A DNA stretch of 23,851 bases from JABDCI01 sp964475835 (GTDB lineage Bacteria; Verrucomicrobiota; Verrucomicrobiia; JABWAM01). The stretch lies in the NCBI GenBank assembly GCA_964475835.1, contig CAYYYL010000042.1:1-23851 (forward strand), read 5' to 3'. Below, in pieces: positions 7,651 to 13,659 of the stretch; position 1 is the stretch's first letter; the number at the start of each line of letters is the position of its first letter. The notes beneath the pieces were generated by a model. It saw only the letters and a list, made by a program, of their open reading frames with translations, ran no database searches and was not told where the DNA came from. A program made the position numbers and the translations under genes.

Positions 7651-7837
7651 GCTTCACATCCCGGGCGGAATACGTTTTTGCAGGACGGCGCAAGCGTTGA
7701 GTAGCCAGATAGATATCCTCCAGTTCCTCAAGATGCTCCAGAATGGCTTCACGAGCGTAAAACGTCTTGGTGCGACCCGTCTTTTTGGCAAGTCGATCCA
7801 AACGGTTCTCAATATCGGCGTCGAGTCGAATGGCGAG
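7634..7837 (-). CDS. RelB/DinJ-type ribbon-helix-helix antitoxin
   Basis: 67 residues from the ATG whose first base is 7837 (MLAIRLDADIENRLDRLAKK). A longer reading from 7867 would start inside the operator and is rejected. The N-terminal MLAIRLD strand followed by two helices (IENRLDRLAKKTGR, TFYAREAILEHLEELED) is the ribbon-helix-helix DNA-binding fold. The acidic-to-basic C-terminal tail is the expected toxin-neutralising segment. It overlaps the toxin start by 17 bases. Binding to the 20-bp palindrome 18 bases upstream would give the usual conditional autorepression. Confidence 0.88.
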   Translation of the reverse strand, partial: LAIRLDADIENRLDRLAKKTGRTKTFYAREAILEHLEELEDIYLATQRLRRPAKTYSARDVKRELDL

Positions 7838-7854
7838 CATGACGAAACCTAGCA

Positions 7855-7874
7855 TTGCTATACACATATAGCAA
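7855..7874. promoter_or_regulatory. Palindromic operator of the toxin-antitoxin operon
   Basis: Perfect 8-bp arms TTGCTATA and TATAGCAA separated by CACA, ending 18 bases before the antitoxin ATG. The AT-rich arms can also supply a -10 hexamer for the minus strand. Position and symmetry fit autoregulation by the ribbon-helix-helix antitoxin. Confidence 0.75.
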
Positions 7875-7951
7875 GTGCGATGAGGGTCGATTCAGCCCAC
7901 GGATGCGGAAGGCAATTCAGCCAAATAGGTCTCTGTGTTTCTTCGAGGGTG

Positions 7952-8090
7952 TAGCAGGTTGCTGAAAAAGCCGGAATGGTCGCGCGAAAATGCATTTGGC
8001 CGAATTGCGGATACCCCGACAGGTCGGGGCGCGAACACCGCCAAAAGTTGACAGCAACGCGACCATTCTGACTTTTTCAGCAGGCTGCTA
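7952..8090. mobile_element. MITE-like element with 33-bp terminal inverted repeats
   Basis: The left end 7952-7984 and the reverse complement of 8058-8090 match at 29 of 33 positions (TAGCAG..TGCTGAAAAAG..GAATGGTCGCG). The 139-bp element has no coding capacity. It contains an internal hairpin (CCCCGAC-AG-GTCGGGG, about 8014-8029). Both outer ends are TA, so TA could be the target duplication, or it could simply belong to the repeat. Its right end abuts the truncated start of the 8090-8251 relic. The transposase family that would move it cannot be named from this window. Confidence 0.75.
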
Positions 8091-8251
8091 TCGATCCCCC
8101 CGGGACGGAGGAGGTTCTGGCGACGGATACGGTGTCACTCAATATTCCCGCAGGCTCGCGTGTTTACCTGACGTCGGACACGAACAAGCTTGAGTGGATT
8201 GCCGACACGGCAGGTGCTGAAAACTGGAGCCTGAAAATACGGCCCGTTTGA
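8090..8251 (+). pseudogene. C-terminal relic of a secreted protein, truncated at the MITE end
   Basis: In frame from the MITE boundary to a TGA at 8249-8251 it encodes about 53 residues: DPPGTEEVLATDTVSLNIPA, then GSRVYLTSDTNKLEW and ENWSLKIRPV at the end. The first part repeats the module at 7289-7349. The last part matches the relic at 3412-3549. There is no start codon or ribosome binding site. It ends one base before the stop codon of the convergent FliT/FlgN-like gene. It looks like the original 3' end of the large secreted-protein gene that once ran up to the flagellar cluster. Confidence 0.6.
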
Positions 8252-8252
8252 A

Positions 8253-8624
8253 TTACGCGTTTTGCGTAAATTTCCAGGGAATGCCACCCGGTTCCTCGTA
8301 GCGCTTGCGAAGGGATCGCACGGTGCGCTGACGGCGTTGGACATCCGAAATTTGGGAACGCGTCTCTTTCATTCTCTCCTGAATCAAGGTCTGGTTGAGT
8401 TGCTCCAGATCCGTCAATTGATGGACAAGAAGTCGGAGATCTTCGGACGGTTCCCCCGAAGGGAGGGAGGACTCCATGGCTTCGATCTCACGCAAAATCG
8501 TGTTTTTTTTCGTTTCGTAGGCGTTCAGTTCCTTCCAGCGCCCCTCCTTGATCACGTGATGTTCGAAGAGCGTGATCTCAAACCAGGCTTTGTATTTCAA
8601 AAGGAGATCGTCTTGCGTGCTCAT
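8253..8624 (-). CDS. FliT/FlgN-like flagellar chaperone (coiled coil)
   Basis: 123 residues, almost wholly helical and charged, with heptad-like spacing (WFEITLFEHHVIKEGRWKEL, LRLLVHQLTDLEQLNQTLIQ, then a basic VRSLRKRYEE tail). The size, the EGRWKEL-type segment after the first helix and the second long helix fit the FliT/FlgN class of flagellar export chaperones. FliJ is a less likely alternative because the protein is short. It is transcribed away from the fliG side, and its 3' end meets the decayed cassette array. The last 35 residues are duplicated as a relic at 3537-3644. Family assignment is by size, helicity and flagellar context rather than by a diagnostic motif. Confidence 0.55.
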   Translation of the reverse strand: MSTQDDLLLKYKAWFEITLFEHHVIKEGRWKELNAYETKKNTILREIEAMESSLPSGEPSEDLRLLVHQLTDLEQLNQTLIQERMKETRSQISDVQRRQRTVRSLRKRYEEPGGIPWKFTQNA

Positions 8625-8667
8625 GGGAATGAAGTGAAAGGGCCGTAAAAACTGTCTGCTTATGCAA

Positions 8668-8682
8668 CGGCAATTCTTGCCG
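8668..8682. promoter_or_regulatory. Candidate sigma-54 activator binding site upstream of the fliG promoter
   Basis: A perfect palindrome CGGCAA-TTC-TTGCCG, centred about 98 bases upstream of the predicted start point of the sigma-54 promoter at 8747. The same 14-mer, inverted, lies about 107 bases upstream of the fliM sigma-54 promoter. This distance is typical for enhancer-binding proteins. The activator is unknown. Confidence 0.6.
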
Positions 8683-8746
8683 ATTCATTAGGAGGAAACC
8701 GTGGATTTATGAAATTTTCCTTCAAAAAATGAGAAGCCCCGGTTTC

Positions 8747-8762
8747 TGGCACGGAAGTTGCT
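8747..8762 (+). promoter_or_regulatory. Sigma-54 (RpoN) promoter for the fliG operon
   Basis: TGGCACGGAAGTTGCT matches the -24/-12 consensus TGGCAC-N5-TTGCW at every defined position with exact spacing. Transcription would start near 8773. The sequence is intergenic and points toward the small ORF and fliG. No competing housekeeping promoter was recognised. Confidence 0.85.
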
Positions 8763-8899
8763 AATAATGAGACAGATCCTTTATGCATCCCCACAACCGA
8801 TTTCGAAATTTCACGGAGAAAACATCTCCAAAGATTCATACCACCTCGTGCAGTTCGCCAAAGTACCGCACCTCGAAGCGTTTTGACCCGGAAGCGGCG

Positions 8900-9040
8900 A
8901 TGGCGAAGCAGGCTTTTCATGAAGAATTGCCCCTGCCCCCTCTGAAACCGCTCCCGGTGGCGAAGCATGATGTGAAAACGTTTTTTCAGGAGAATGTGAA
9001 GCGTCTGATTCAAATGATTCAACGATGGATGGCCCAATGA
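8900..9040 (+). CDS. Small protein ending in a FliF-like FliG-binding tail
   Basis: 46 residues from the ATG at 8900, which has GGAAG at 8890-8894 in front. The frame is open back to an ATG at 8783, but that start lies only ~10 bases after the predicted sigma-54 start point. The C-terminus (VKRLIQMIQRWMAQ) resembles the extreme C-terminus of FliF, the MS-ring protein, which in enterobacteria ends in a ...VIRQWM... helix that docks on the N-domain of FliG. The stop overlaps the fliG ATG (ATGA), the position where fliF's 3' end normally sits. A second frame (8767-8886, 39 codons, MRQILYASPQ...) reads more like natural protein upstream of a TTTT run. Losing one T would fuse it to this ORF. So this may be a truncated FliF remnant, a split FliF or a separate adaptor. 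Confidence 0.5.
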   Translation: MAKQAFHEELPLPPLKPLPVAKHDVKTFFQENVKRLIQMIQRWMAQ

Positions 9041-10098
9041 GTGCAGCCCCCGCCGAAGCAGCAGCAGAAAAAAAAGACCAACCTGCGGCCGCACCGCAGC
9101 AGGATCGCGGATCGAAGATTAAGAAGCTCGCCATGTTTTTGATCATGGTCGGACCGGATCTGGCTTCGGAGATTTTAAAGTCGTTTGATTCGATGGACAT
9201 CAAGGAATTGACCACGGAGATGTCGAGAGTGAGCATCATTGATTTCAAGACCCAGCAGGAGGTGCTTGGGGAATTTTCCCAGCTGGCCGTCCAGGCGGCC
9301 ACATCGGTGACTGGCGGGACTCAGATGATGAAGCAGATTCTGGAAAAATCCCTCGGGGCTTACCAGGCTTCCGAGATGCTCCAGAACATCGCTCCCTCGA
9401 AGCAGATCTCGGTGGATGCCACGTTTCTCCAGGATCTGGACGCGAAGCGTTTGTACAATTTATTGAAATCGGAGGATACCCAGACGGTGGCCTTTGTTCT
9501 TTCCTATGTGGATGCGGTGAAATGCGGCCAGATCCTCGGACTGTTCACTCCCGAGGCTCGTTCGGAGATCATCACCCGCATCGCCATGCTGGAGCCGATT
9601 CCATCCGAGGTGCTGAGCAAGGTTCTGATGACGATCAAAAGCAAAGTGGGTTCCTCGACGGCGCCGGCGGTGAAATCGGGTGGTTTGCAATCCGTGGGTG
9701 ACGTGATCAAGAACATGGACAACGAGTCCAGTCGGGCGCTCCTTTCTGCGCTTGAGCAGAAGGATCCGGAGCTTACCAGTTCATTGAAGAAAATTCTGTT
9801 CACCTTCGAAGATCTCAAAAAGCTCGATCAGATGTCGCTGCAGAAGGTGCTGCGCGAAGTCGAAAGCAAGGATCTGGCGCTGTCCCTCAAGACGGCGAGC
9901 GAGGCGCTCCAGCAGAGCATTTTCTCCGCGCTGCCCAAGCGTGCGGCAGAGGGTATCCGCGACGAAATCAAGTTCATGGGACCTGTTCGCTTGAAGGATA
10001 TCGAAGCTGCCCAGGATCGCATCATCGAGGCCATGCGCAAGCTCGAAGGGCAGGGCGAAATTGACGTTTCCGGTGGCGGCAAATCCGACATGGTTTGA
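9037..10098 (+). CDS. fliG: Flagellar motor switch protein FliG
   Basis: 353 residues from the ATG at 9037, chosen because it overlaps the upstream stop (ATGA); the in-frame ATG at 9025 adds four residues. An Ala/Gln-rich N-terminal extension of about 22 residues precedes the N-domain (KIKKLAMFLIMVGPDLASEI), and GGTQMMKQILEKSLG matches the usual GG...LEKALG segment. The middle domain follows from ~115. The C-terminal torque helix is highly typical: TFEDLKKLDQMSLQKVLREV, then ESKDLALSLKTASEALQQSI, and KFMGPVRLKDIEAAQ. FliG links the MS ring to FliM and interacts with the stator. The EHPQ motif of the middle domain, which contacts FliM, reads EDTQ here (146-149), so that surface is altered. Transcription is predicted from the sigma-54 promoter at 8747. 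Confidence 0.95.
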   Translation: MSAAPAEAAAEKKDQPAAAPQQDRGSKIKKLAMFLIMVGPDLASEILKSFDSMDIKELTTEMSRVSIIDFKTQQEVLGEFSQLAVQAATSVTGGTQMMKQILEKSLGAYQASEMLQNIAPSKQISVDATFLQDLDAKRLYNLLKSEDTQTVAFVLSYVDAVKCGQILGLFTPEARSEIITRIAMLEPIPSEVLSKVLMTIKSKVGSSTAPAVKSGGLQSVGDVIKNMDNESSRALLSALEQKDPELTSSLKKILFTFEDLKKLDQMSLQKVLREVESKDLALSLKTASEALQQSIFSALPKRAAEGIRDEIKFMGPVRLKDIEAAQDRIIEAMRKLEGQGEIDVSGGGKSDMV

Positions 10099-10118
10099 CG
10101 CCTGCCCCCCGCCTCTCG

Positions 10119-10133
10119 GGGCAAGAATTGCCG
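10119..10133. promoter_or_regulatory. Candidate sigma-54 activator binding site upstream of the fliM promoter
   Basis: GGGCAAGAATTGCCG shares 14 of 15 positions with the reverse complement of the palindrome at 8668-8682. Its centre is about 107 bases before the predicted start point of the promoter at 10207. It lies in the fliG-fliM gap. Confidence 0.6.
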
Positions 10134-10177
10134 GTTTGAACCTGGAATCCCCAAAAATACCCTGGGAATTCAGGGGA

Positions 10178-10199
10178 GGTTGGGGAGGGAAGCCCAACC
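10178..10199. other. Inverted repeat in the fliG-fliM gap
   Basis: GGTTGGG (10178-10184) pairs with CCCAACC (10193-10199) across 8 bases. There is no following T run, so a rho-independent terminator is not supported. It sits directly upstream of the fliM sigma-54 promoter and may affect fliG mRNA stability or bind a protein. Confidence 0.35.
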
Positions 10200-10206
10200 A
10201 AGGTCT

Positions 10207-10222
10207 TGGCATCTGAGTTGCT
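10207..10222 (+). promoter_or_regulatory. Sigma-54 (RpoN) promoter for the fliM operon
   Basis: TGGCATCTGAGTTGCT fits TGGCAY-N5-TTGCW with exact spacing. The predicted start is near 10233, giving a leader of about 45 bases to the fliM ATG. It lies in a 179-base gap after fliG. Confidence 0.8.
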
Positions 10223-10277
10223 AGCTAAAGGGGAGAACTTCCATTGAGCAAGGAATTGACTTTAACCCACCCCATTT

Positions 10278-11270
10278 ATGGCTGATCCCGAGAAACAGGA
10301 AGCAATTTTAAGTCAGGCAGAGGTCGATTCGTTATTGACGGGTTTGCCGGAAGGCCCGACGGGCGAGAAGGAAGTTGTTGAGAAATTGGGGGAAAAAACG
10401 GTTCGTCCCTATCATTTCCATACGTCGGCTTATCTTTCGGAAGGCAAGTTACGTCGGGTGAAAAACAAGCACGAGGATCTGAGCAATTCACTGACAGTGG
10501 GGCTTTCTCAGTTTCTGCGTACCGAGTTCAGCATACGGCTGACCAATCTTGAAACCATCCCGCACAAGACGATGGTGGATACCTTGAAGGGACCGACGCA
10601 CCTGAAATTAATCCGAGTGGAGCCATCGAAGCAGATCGGGCTTTTGGAGGTTTCCCCCATGATTGGTTTGGGGGTTGTCGCCCGGTTGCTCGGAGCCAAG
10701 GGGCGTTCGGAGAAGACGGACCGTCCTTTTACCGAGATCGAGCTCAGTCTTCTCGGGGGGTTCACGGACGTGATTCTGGAGACGTATTCGCTGCTCTGTC
10801 GCAACTATGAGCCGCACTGGAGAATGATTTCGATGGAAAATGAGACGAGTGCCCAATTTCTGAAAATTGCATCAGAAAACGCCCCCATCTTTCTTTTGAC
10901 CTTTGAAGGAAAGTTTTCGGATGCAACGGGACAGATCCGTTTGGCCCTGCCTCAGAGCGCGATCGATCCCTTGATCAAGAAGATCACGGAAGAGGTGCCC
11001 GTGGACGCGCCCGTTTCTGCGGCTGCGCCAGCTCCGGTCAAGTCATCCCAGGGGGTCACCATGGATTTTCCCATCCCTGTGCATGCCCGCTGGAGCGGTC
11101 TCCAGATCGCCCTTCGCGAGGTGGCGTCCTTGAAAAAGGATGATGTGCTGATGCTTGACCCGAACATTTTTGGGCAGACATCCCTTTGTGTGGGTGAGTC
11201 GGCGAAGTTTGTGGGTCAAATTGGAAAAAAGGGAACATCGCTCGCGATTCGTATCACTTCCACCGTGTAA
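10278..11270 (+). CDS. fliM: Flagellar motor switch protein FliM
   Basis: 330 residues, the usual length. The N-terminal ILSQAEVDSLLTGL (10-23) is the conserved helix that binds phosphorylated CheY. The CheC-like middle domain contains LRTEFSIRLTNLETI, MIGLGVVARLLGAKG and FTEIELSLLGGFTDVI. A Pro/Ala linker near 245-260 leads to the C-terminal SpoA (FliN-like) domain (MDFPIPVHARWSGLQIALREV ... KFVGQIGKKGTSLAIRI, written here in part). FliM forms most of the C-ring wall and passes the chemotaxis signal to FliG. No strong Shine-Dalgarno is seen next to the ATG; a GGGGAG at about 10230 is too far upstream to be it. It is the first gene of a tightly packed set reaching to 15222. Confidence 0.95.
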   Translation: MADPEKQEAILSQAEVDSLLTGLPEGPTGEKEVVEKLGEKTVRPYHFHTSAYLSEGKLRRVKNKHEDLSNSLTVGLSQFLRTEFSIRLTNLETIPHKTMVDTLKGPTHLKLIRVEPSKQIGLLEVSPMIGLGVVARLLGAKGRSEKTDRPFTEIELSLLGGFTDVILETYSLLCRNYEPHWRMISMENETSAQFLKIASENAPIFLLTFEGKFSDATGQIRLALPQSAIDPLIKKITEEVPVDAPVSAAAPAPVKSSQGVTMDFPIPVHARWSGLQIALREVASLKKDDVLMLDPNIFGQTSLCVGESAKFVGQIGKKGTSLAIRITSTV

Positions 11271-11282
11271 CCCGGAAAATGT

Positions 11283-11969
11283 ATGAAACATTTTTTTTCA
11301 TCCAGAATTGGTTATTCCAACGTCCTCCTCATCTGTTGGCTGACCACCGCCGTGATCGTGCTCGCTGGTCTTGAGGACTATCACCAATATCTTCCTCCTC
11401 CGTTTGCACGGCCGGCCTTGCCGAGCCGCGACTATTTGAAGAAACAGACCCCCCTGAGTCCGTGGCAGGTGGAGGCAGTTCTTCCCGACTGGAGGGAGTT
11501 GGCATCCTACCAGGAGAAAAAGGAAGCGCTTTCCCGCCTAGCTGAGGAGGAAAAGAAGGCTCGTGGGGCCGCCTCCGCCACCCCCACGGCTCCTGACGCC
11601 GGGCCCACGTCGTTTGGAATGCGCATGGATCCAAGCCTTCCCTTGCCCTCCCTTTTTTCAGCTCCTTCTCCCCAGACGGACGCCCGAGCTGGAGTGAAAC
11701 CCCACGGGACCGATGTTCCCGAGGTGACGACTTCCCCGTGGATGCTCACTCCCAATCCCACCCCTCAACCGGTCGTGGTGACCGGTGAACCGGTAGGCGG
11801 AACCCCCGGAGCCCCCCGGCAGGAGGGACCTGCGGGACCAGCCTGGATTCGAAAGCCCGCTATGGGTGGAAATTCGGATCTCTATTTACCCTTTTCGTTC
11901 ACCCCGGGCTACAACCCACCGGCTCCTGCAAGTGCGGTGATCTATTCTCAACCGGACGCAAAGCCCTAA
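11283..11969 (+). CDS. Proline-rich membrane-anchored protein of unknown function
   Basis: 228 residues. The N-terminus (SNVLLICWLTTAVIVLAGL, about 11-29) is a single membrane anchor or signal. The rest is low in hydrophobic residues and very rich in Pro, Ala, Gly and Thr, with a short charged helix at about 75-96 (QEKKEALSRLAEEEKKARGA) and long Pro-rich stretches afterwards. No domain is recognised. The composition suggests an extended, largely disordered periplasmic protein. It starts 12 bases after fliM and is followed 30 bases later by a TPR protein, so a flagellar or envelope role is suggested by context only. Confidence 0.7.
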   Translation: MKHFFSSRIGYSNVLLICWLTTAVIVLAGLEDYHQYLPPPFARPALPSRDYLKKQTPLSPWQVEAVLPDWRELASYQEKKEALSRLAEEEKKARGAASATPTAPDAGPTSFGMRMDPSLPLPSLFSAPSPQTDARAGVKPHGTDVPEVTTSPWMLTPNPTPQPVVVTGEPVGGTPGAPRQEGPAGPAWIRKPAMGGNSDLYLPFSFTPGYNPPAPASAVIYSQPDAKP

Positions 11970-11999
11970 CAACCTGCAATCCCCTTCTGATTGTCGGAA

Positions 12000-13247
12000 A
12001 TGAATTCTCCTCGACACAGTTTCATGACCTGGCTCTGGTTTCTCACCCTGGGTGGGGTGCTGACTGGGGGAGTTTATGCGGCGGAGCACGAGGAGAAGCG
12101 GCGGCCATCGATGCAACCGGAGGCAACCCGCCTTGATACGGATGCCATGAAGAAGCCCACGGTGGCGGACCTGGTCCGTTTGTTGCGGGAACAACTGCCT
12201 CATCAACGATGGGATGTGAGCCGGGGATTGCTCGACCGCATCCTTGCGGAGGCTCCTCCCGAGAGCGATGAATTATCCGAGGCGCTGCTGATATCCGCAC
12301 GATATTTGAGCGCTCACTACCATTTTGGGGAATCGATTCTGCTTTACGAACATTGGCTTCAGGCGGTGAACAAAGACGACGATGTCCCGAAGGTGCTTGT
12401 GGAGATGGGCATCGTTTATCGTGAAGTCGGCGCCATCAAAACCGCGGTCGATTGCTTTTATCGTGCCATGCGCGTGGCCCGGCAACAGCACAGCAATGCT
12501 GAAATCATCATGGTGGCCCAGTGGCAGGTGGCGGAGACGTCCTATCAAATTCATGACTGGGAGCGATCCCGGCGGTTGTTCGAAATGTTCACCGATGGAT
12601 ATCATGACGACAACCCCCTGACCCAGACGGCTTACTACCGCATGGGCGATTGTTCCAAGGCCATGGGATTTGAGGATCAGGCGATCGTGGATTACGTGCG
12701 CGCCCTTTCCAACAACGACGAAAACACCCTCGCCCCTGAGGCGCGATTTGGAATCCTCGAGATTGCCCTGGCGAAGGGGAACGATGATCTTGTGGACCGT
12801 GCGGTCAACGATCTTTCCCTGACCATCGCCCGGATGGCGCCCATTGAAGTGACGTACTGGAAAAAGCGTTCGGGGGAGTTGCTCTTTCGCCACCTGTTTG
12901 AACAGCGCTCCGACGAGCTTGCATCCCGCATCCTGGATGTGCTCGACAAACTGGATGCCGATTCCGCATGGCGCGAGCAGATCGCCTACTGGCGCGGCAT
13001 TCTTTGGATTCAGCGTGGGGAGTGGAACAAGGCCGTCCTGGCCTTTCAGGCACCCCATGCAAACAACGATTCTCCGGGGGACGCGATAAAGGACGAAAAA
13101 AAGAACGCGTCGTCAGTCACCCAACCTGCCACGCGCTTCATGGAAGTGTGCAAATGGATTTCAGATGTTTTGAAAAAACAGGATCAACTCCATCTCCCCG
13201 ATCCTGTGAAGGAACCCGAGGGAGATTCCACCACCACCAAATTATGA
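12000..13247 (+). CDS. Exported TPR-repeat protein
   Basis: About 415 residues from the ATG at 12000; a TTG at 11991 in the same frame would add three residues. A signal peptide is present (FMTWLWFLTLGGVLTGGVYAA, cleavage likely after VYA). The mature part is helical with tetratricopeptide-like pairs between about 110 and 250: VLVEMGIVYREVGAIKTAVD, then ETSYQIHDWERSRRLFEMF, YYRMGDCSKAMGFEDQAIVD and further degenerate repeats. This layout suits a periplasmic scaffold that binds other proteins. It sits between the Pro-rich protein and a FlgN-like chaperone, with an ATGA overlap to the latter. A role in flagellar or envelope assembly is likely by association, but no specific counterpart is recognised. 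Confidence 0.75.
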   Translation: MNSPRHSFMTWLWFLTLGGVLTGGVYAAEHEEKRRPSMQPEATRLDTDAMKKPTVADLVRLLREQLPHQRWDVSRGLLDRILAEAPPESDELSEALLISARYLSAHYHFGESILLYEHWLQAVNKDDDVPKVLVEMGIVYREVGAIKTAVDCFYRAMRVARQQHSNAEIIMVAQWQVAETSYQIHDWERSRRLFEMFTDGYHDDNPLTQTAYYRMGDCSKAMGFEDQAIVDYVRALSNNDENTLAPEARFGILEIALAKGNDDLVDRAVNDLSLTIARMAPIEVTYWKKRSGELLFRHLFEQRSDELASRILDVLDKLDADSAWREQIAYWRGILWIQRGEWNKAVLAFQAPHANNDSPGDAIKDEKKNASSVTQPATRFMEVCKWISDVLKKQDQLHLPDPVKEPEGDSTTTKL

Positions 13248-13630
13248 ATCCCACCGAAATTGCTGAAATGGCCACTGCCCTGGACGATATTCTTGCAAGC
13301 TATGAAAAATACCGACTGTTTCAGGAGCAGGAGCATGCGCATCTGACCGTGCGGGGCAGTGTGGCGGAATGGAATGTCCTTGTTCGGCAGAAACATCTCG
13401 CGTTGCAAAAGTCCCAGCACCTTTCCCTGGCCTTTGAAAATTTTAAAAAGCAATGGCACCTTCTCGGAGAACAACGCAATCAGCCGCAGTATCGTGCGAT
13501 TCGTGATAAAATCGCCCAGATTCAGGGATTGCTGACCCGCATTCTCACCTGCGATCGCATGAACGAGGTGCTGCTTTATAACGGAGGCTATCTGCAGTCT
13601 GTGGTGGCATACCGGAGTTTTCACAAGTAA
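13244..13630 (+). CDS. FlgN/FliT-like flagellar chaperone
   Basis: 128 residues from the ATG at 13244, which overlaps the upstream TGA (13245-13247). The same frame is open further upstream but that is read-through antisense to nothing and out of the TPR frame, so the overlapping ATG is the better start. The protein is mostly helical: an N-terminal helix (MATALDDILASYEKYRLF), a middle helix with LVRQKHLALQKSQHLSLAF, and a C-terminal helix with IAQIQGLLTRILTC. Size, helicity and location in a flagellar operon fit the FlgN class that protects hook-associated proteins before export. Sequence motifs are not diagnostic. It is a different protein from the FliT/FlgN-like gene at 8253. Confidence 0.5.
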   Translation: MNPTEIAEMATALDDILASYEKYRLFQEQEHAHLTVRGSVAEWNVLVRQKHLALQKSQHLSLAFENFKKQWHLLGEQRNQPQYRAIRDKIAQIQGLLTRILTCDRMNEVLLYNGGYLQSVVAYRSFHK

Positions 13631-13659
13631 TCGCGGTCGCGCCCAGGAACGGAGTTCGA

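Noticed and set aside
7838..7867. Extended antitoxin start (ten extra residues)
   Set aside because: It begins inside the palindromic operator, and family members start at the MLAIRLD-type strand.
7289..8152. Flanking 61-bp repeats as attachment sites of an integrated element
   Set aside because: The copies differ at about 9 of 61 positions, mostly at synonymous sites, and encode protein. No integrase is present.
8783..8899. ATG at 8783 as the start of an 85-residue protein before fliG
   Set aside because: It is only about 10 bases from the predicted transcription start, has no ribosome binding site, and its N-terminal half has unnatural composition. The ATG at 8900 has a better upstream site.
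12968..13243. N-terminal extension of the FlgN-like protein
   Set aside because: This part overlaps the TPR coding sequence in another frame. The ATG overlapping the TPR stop is the natural start.
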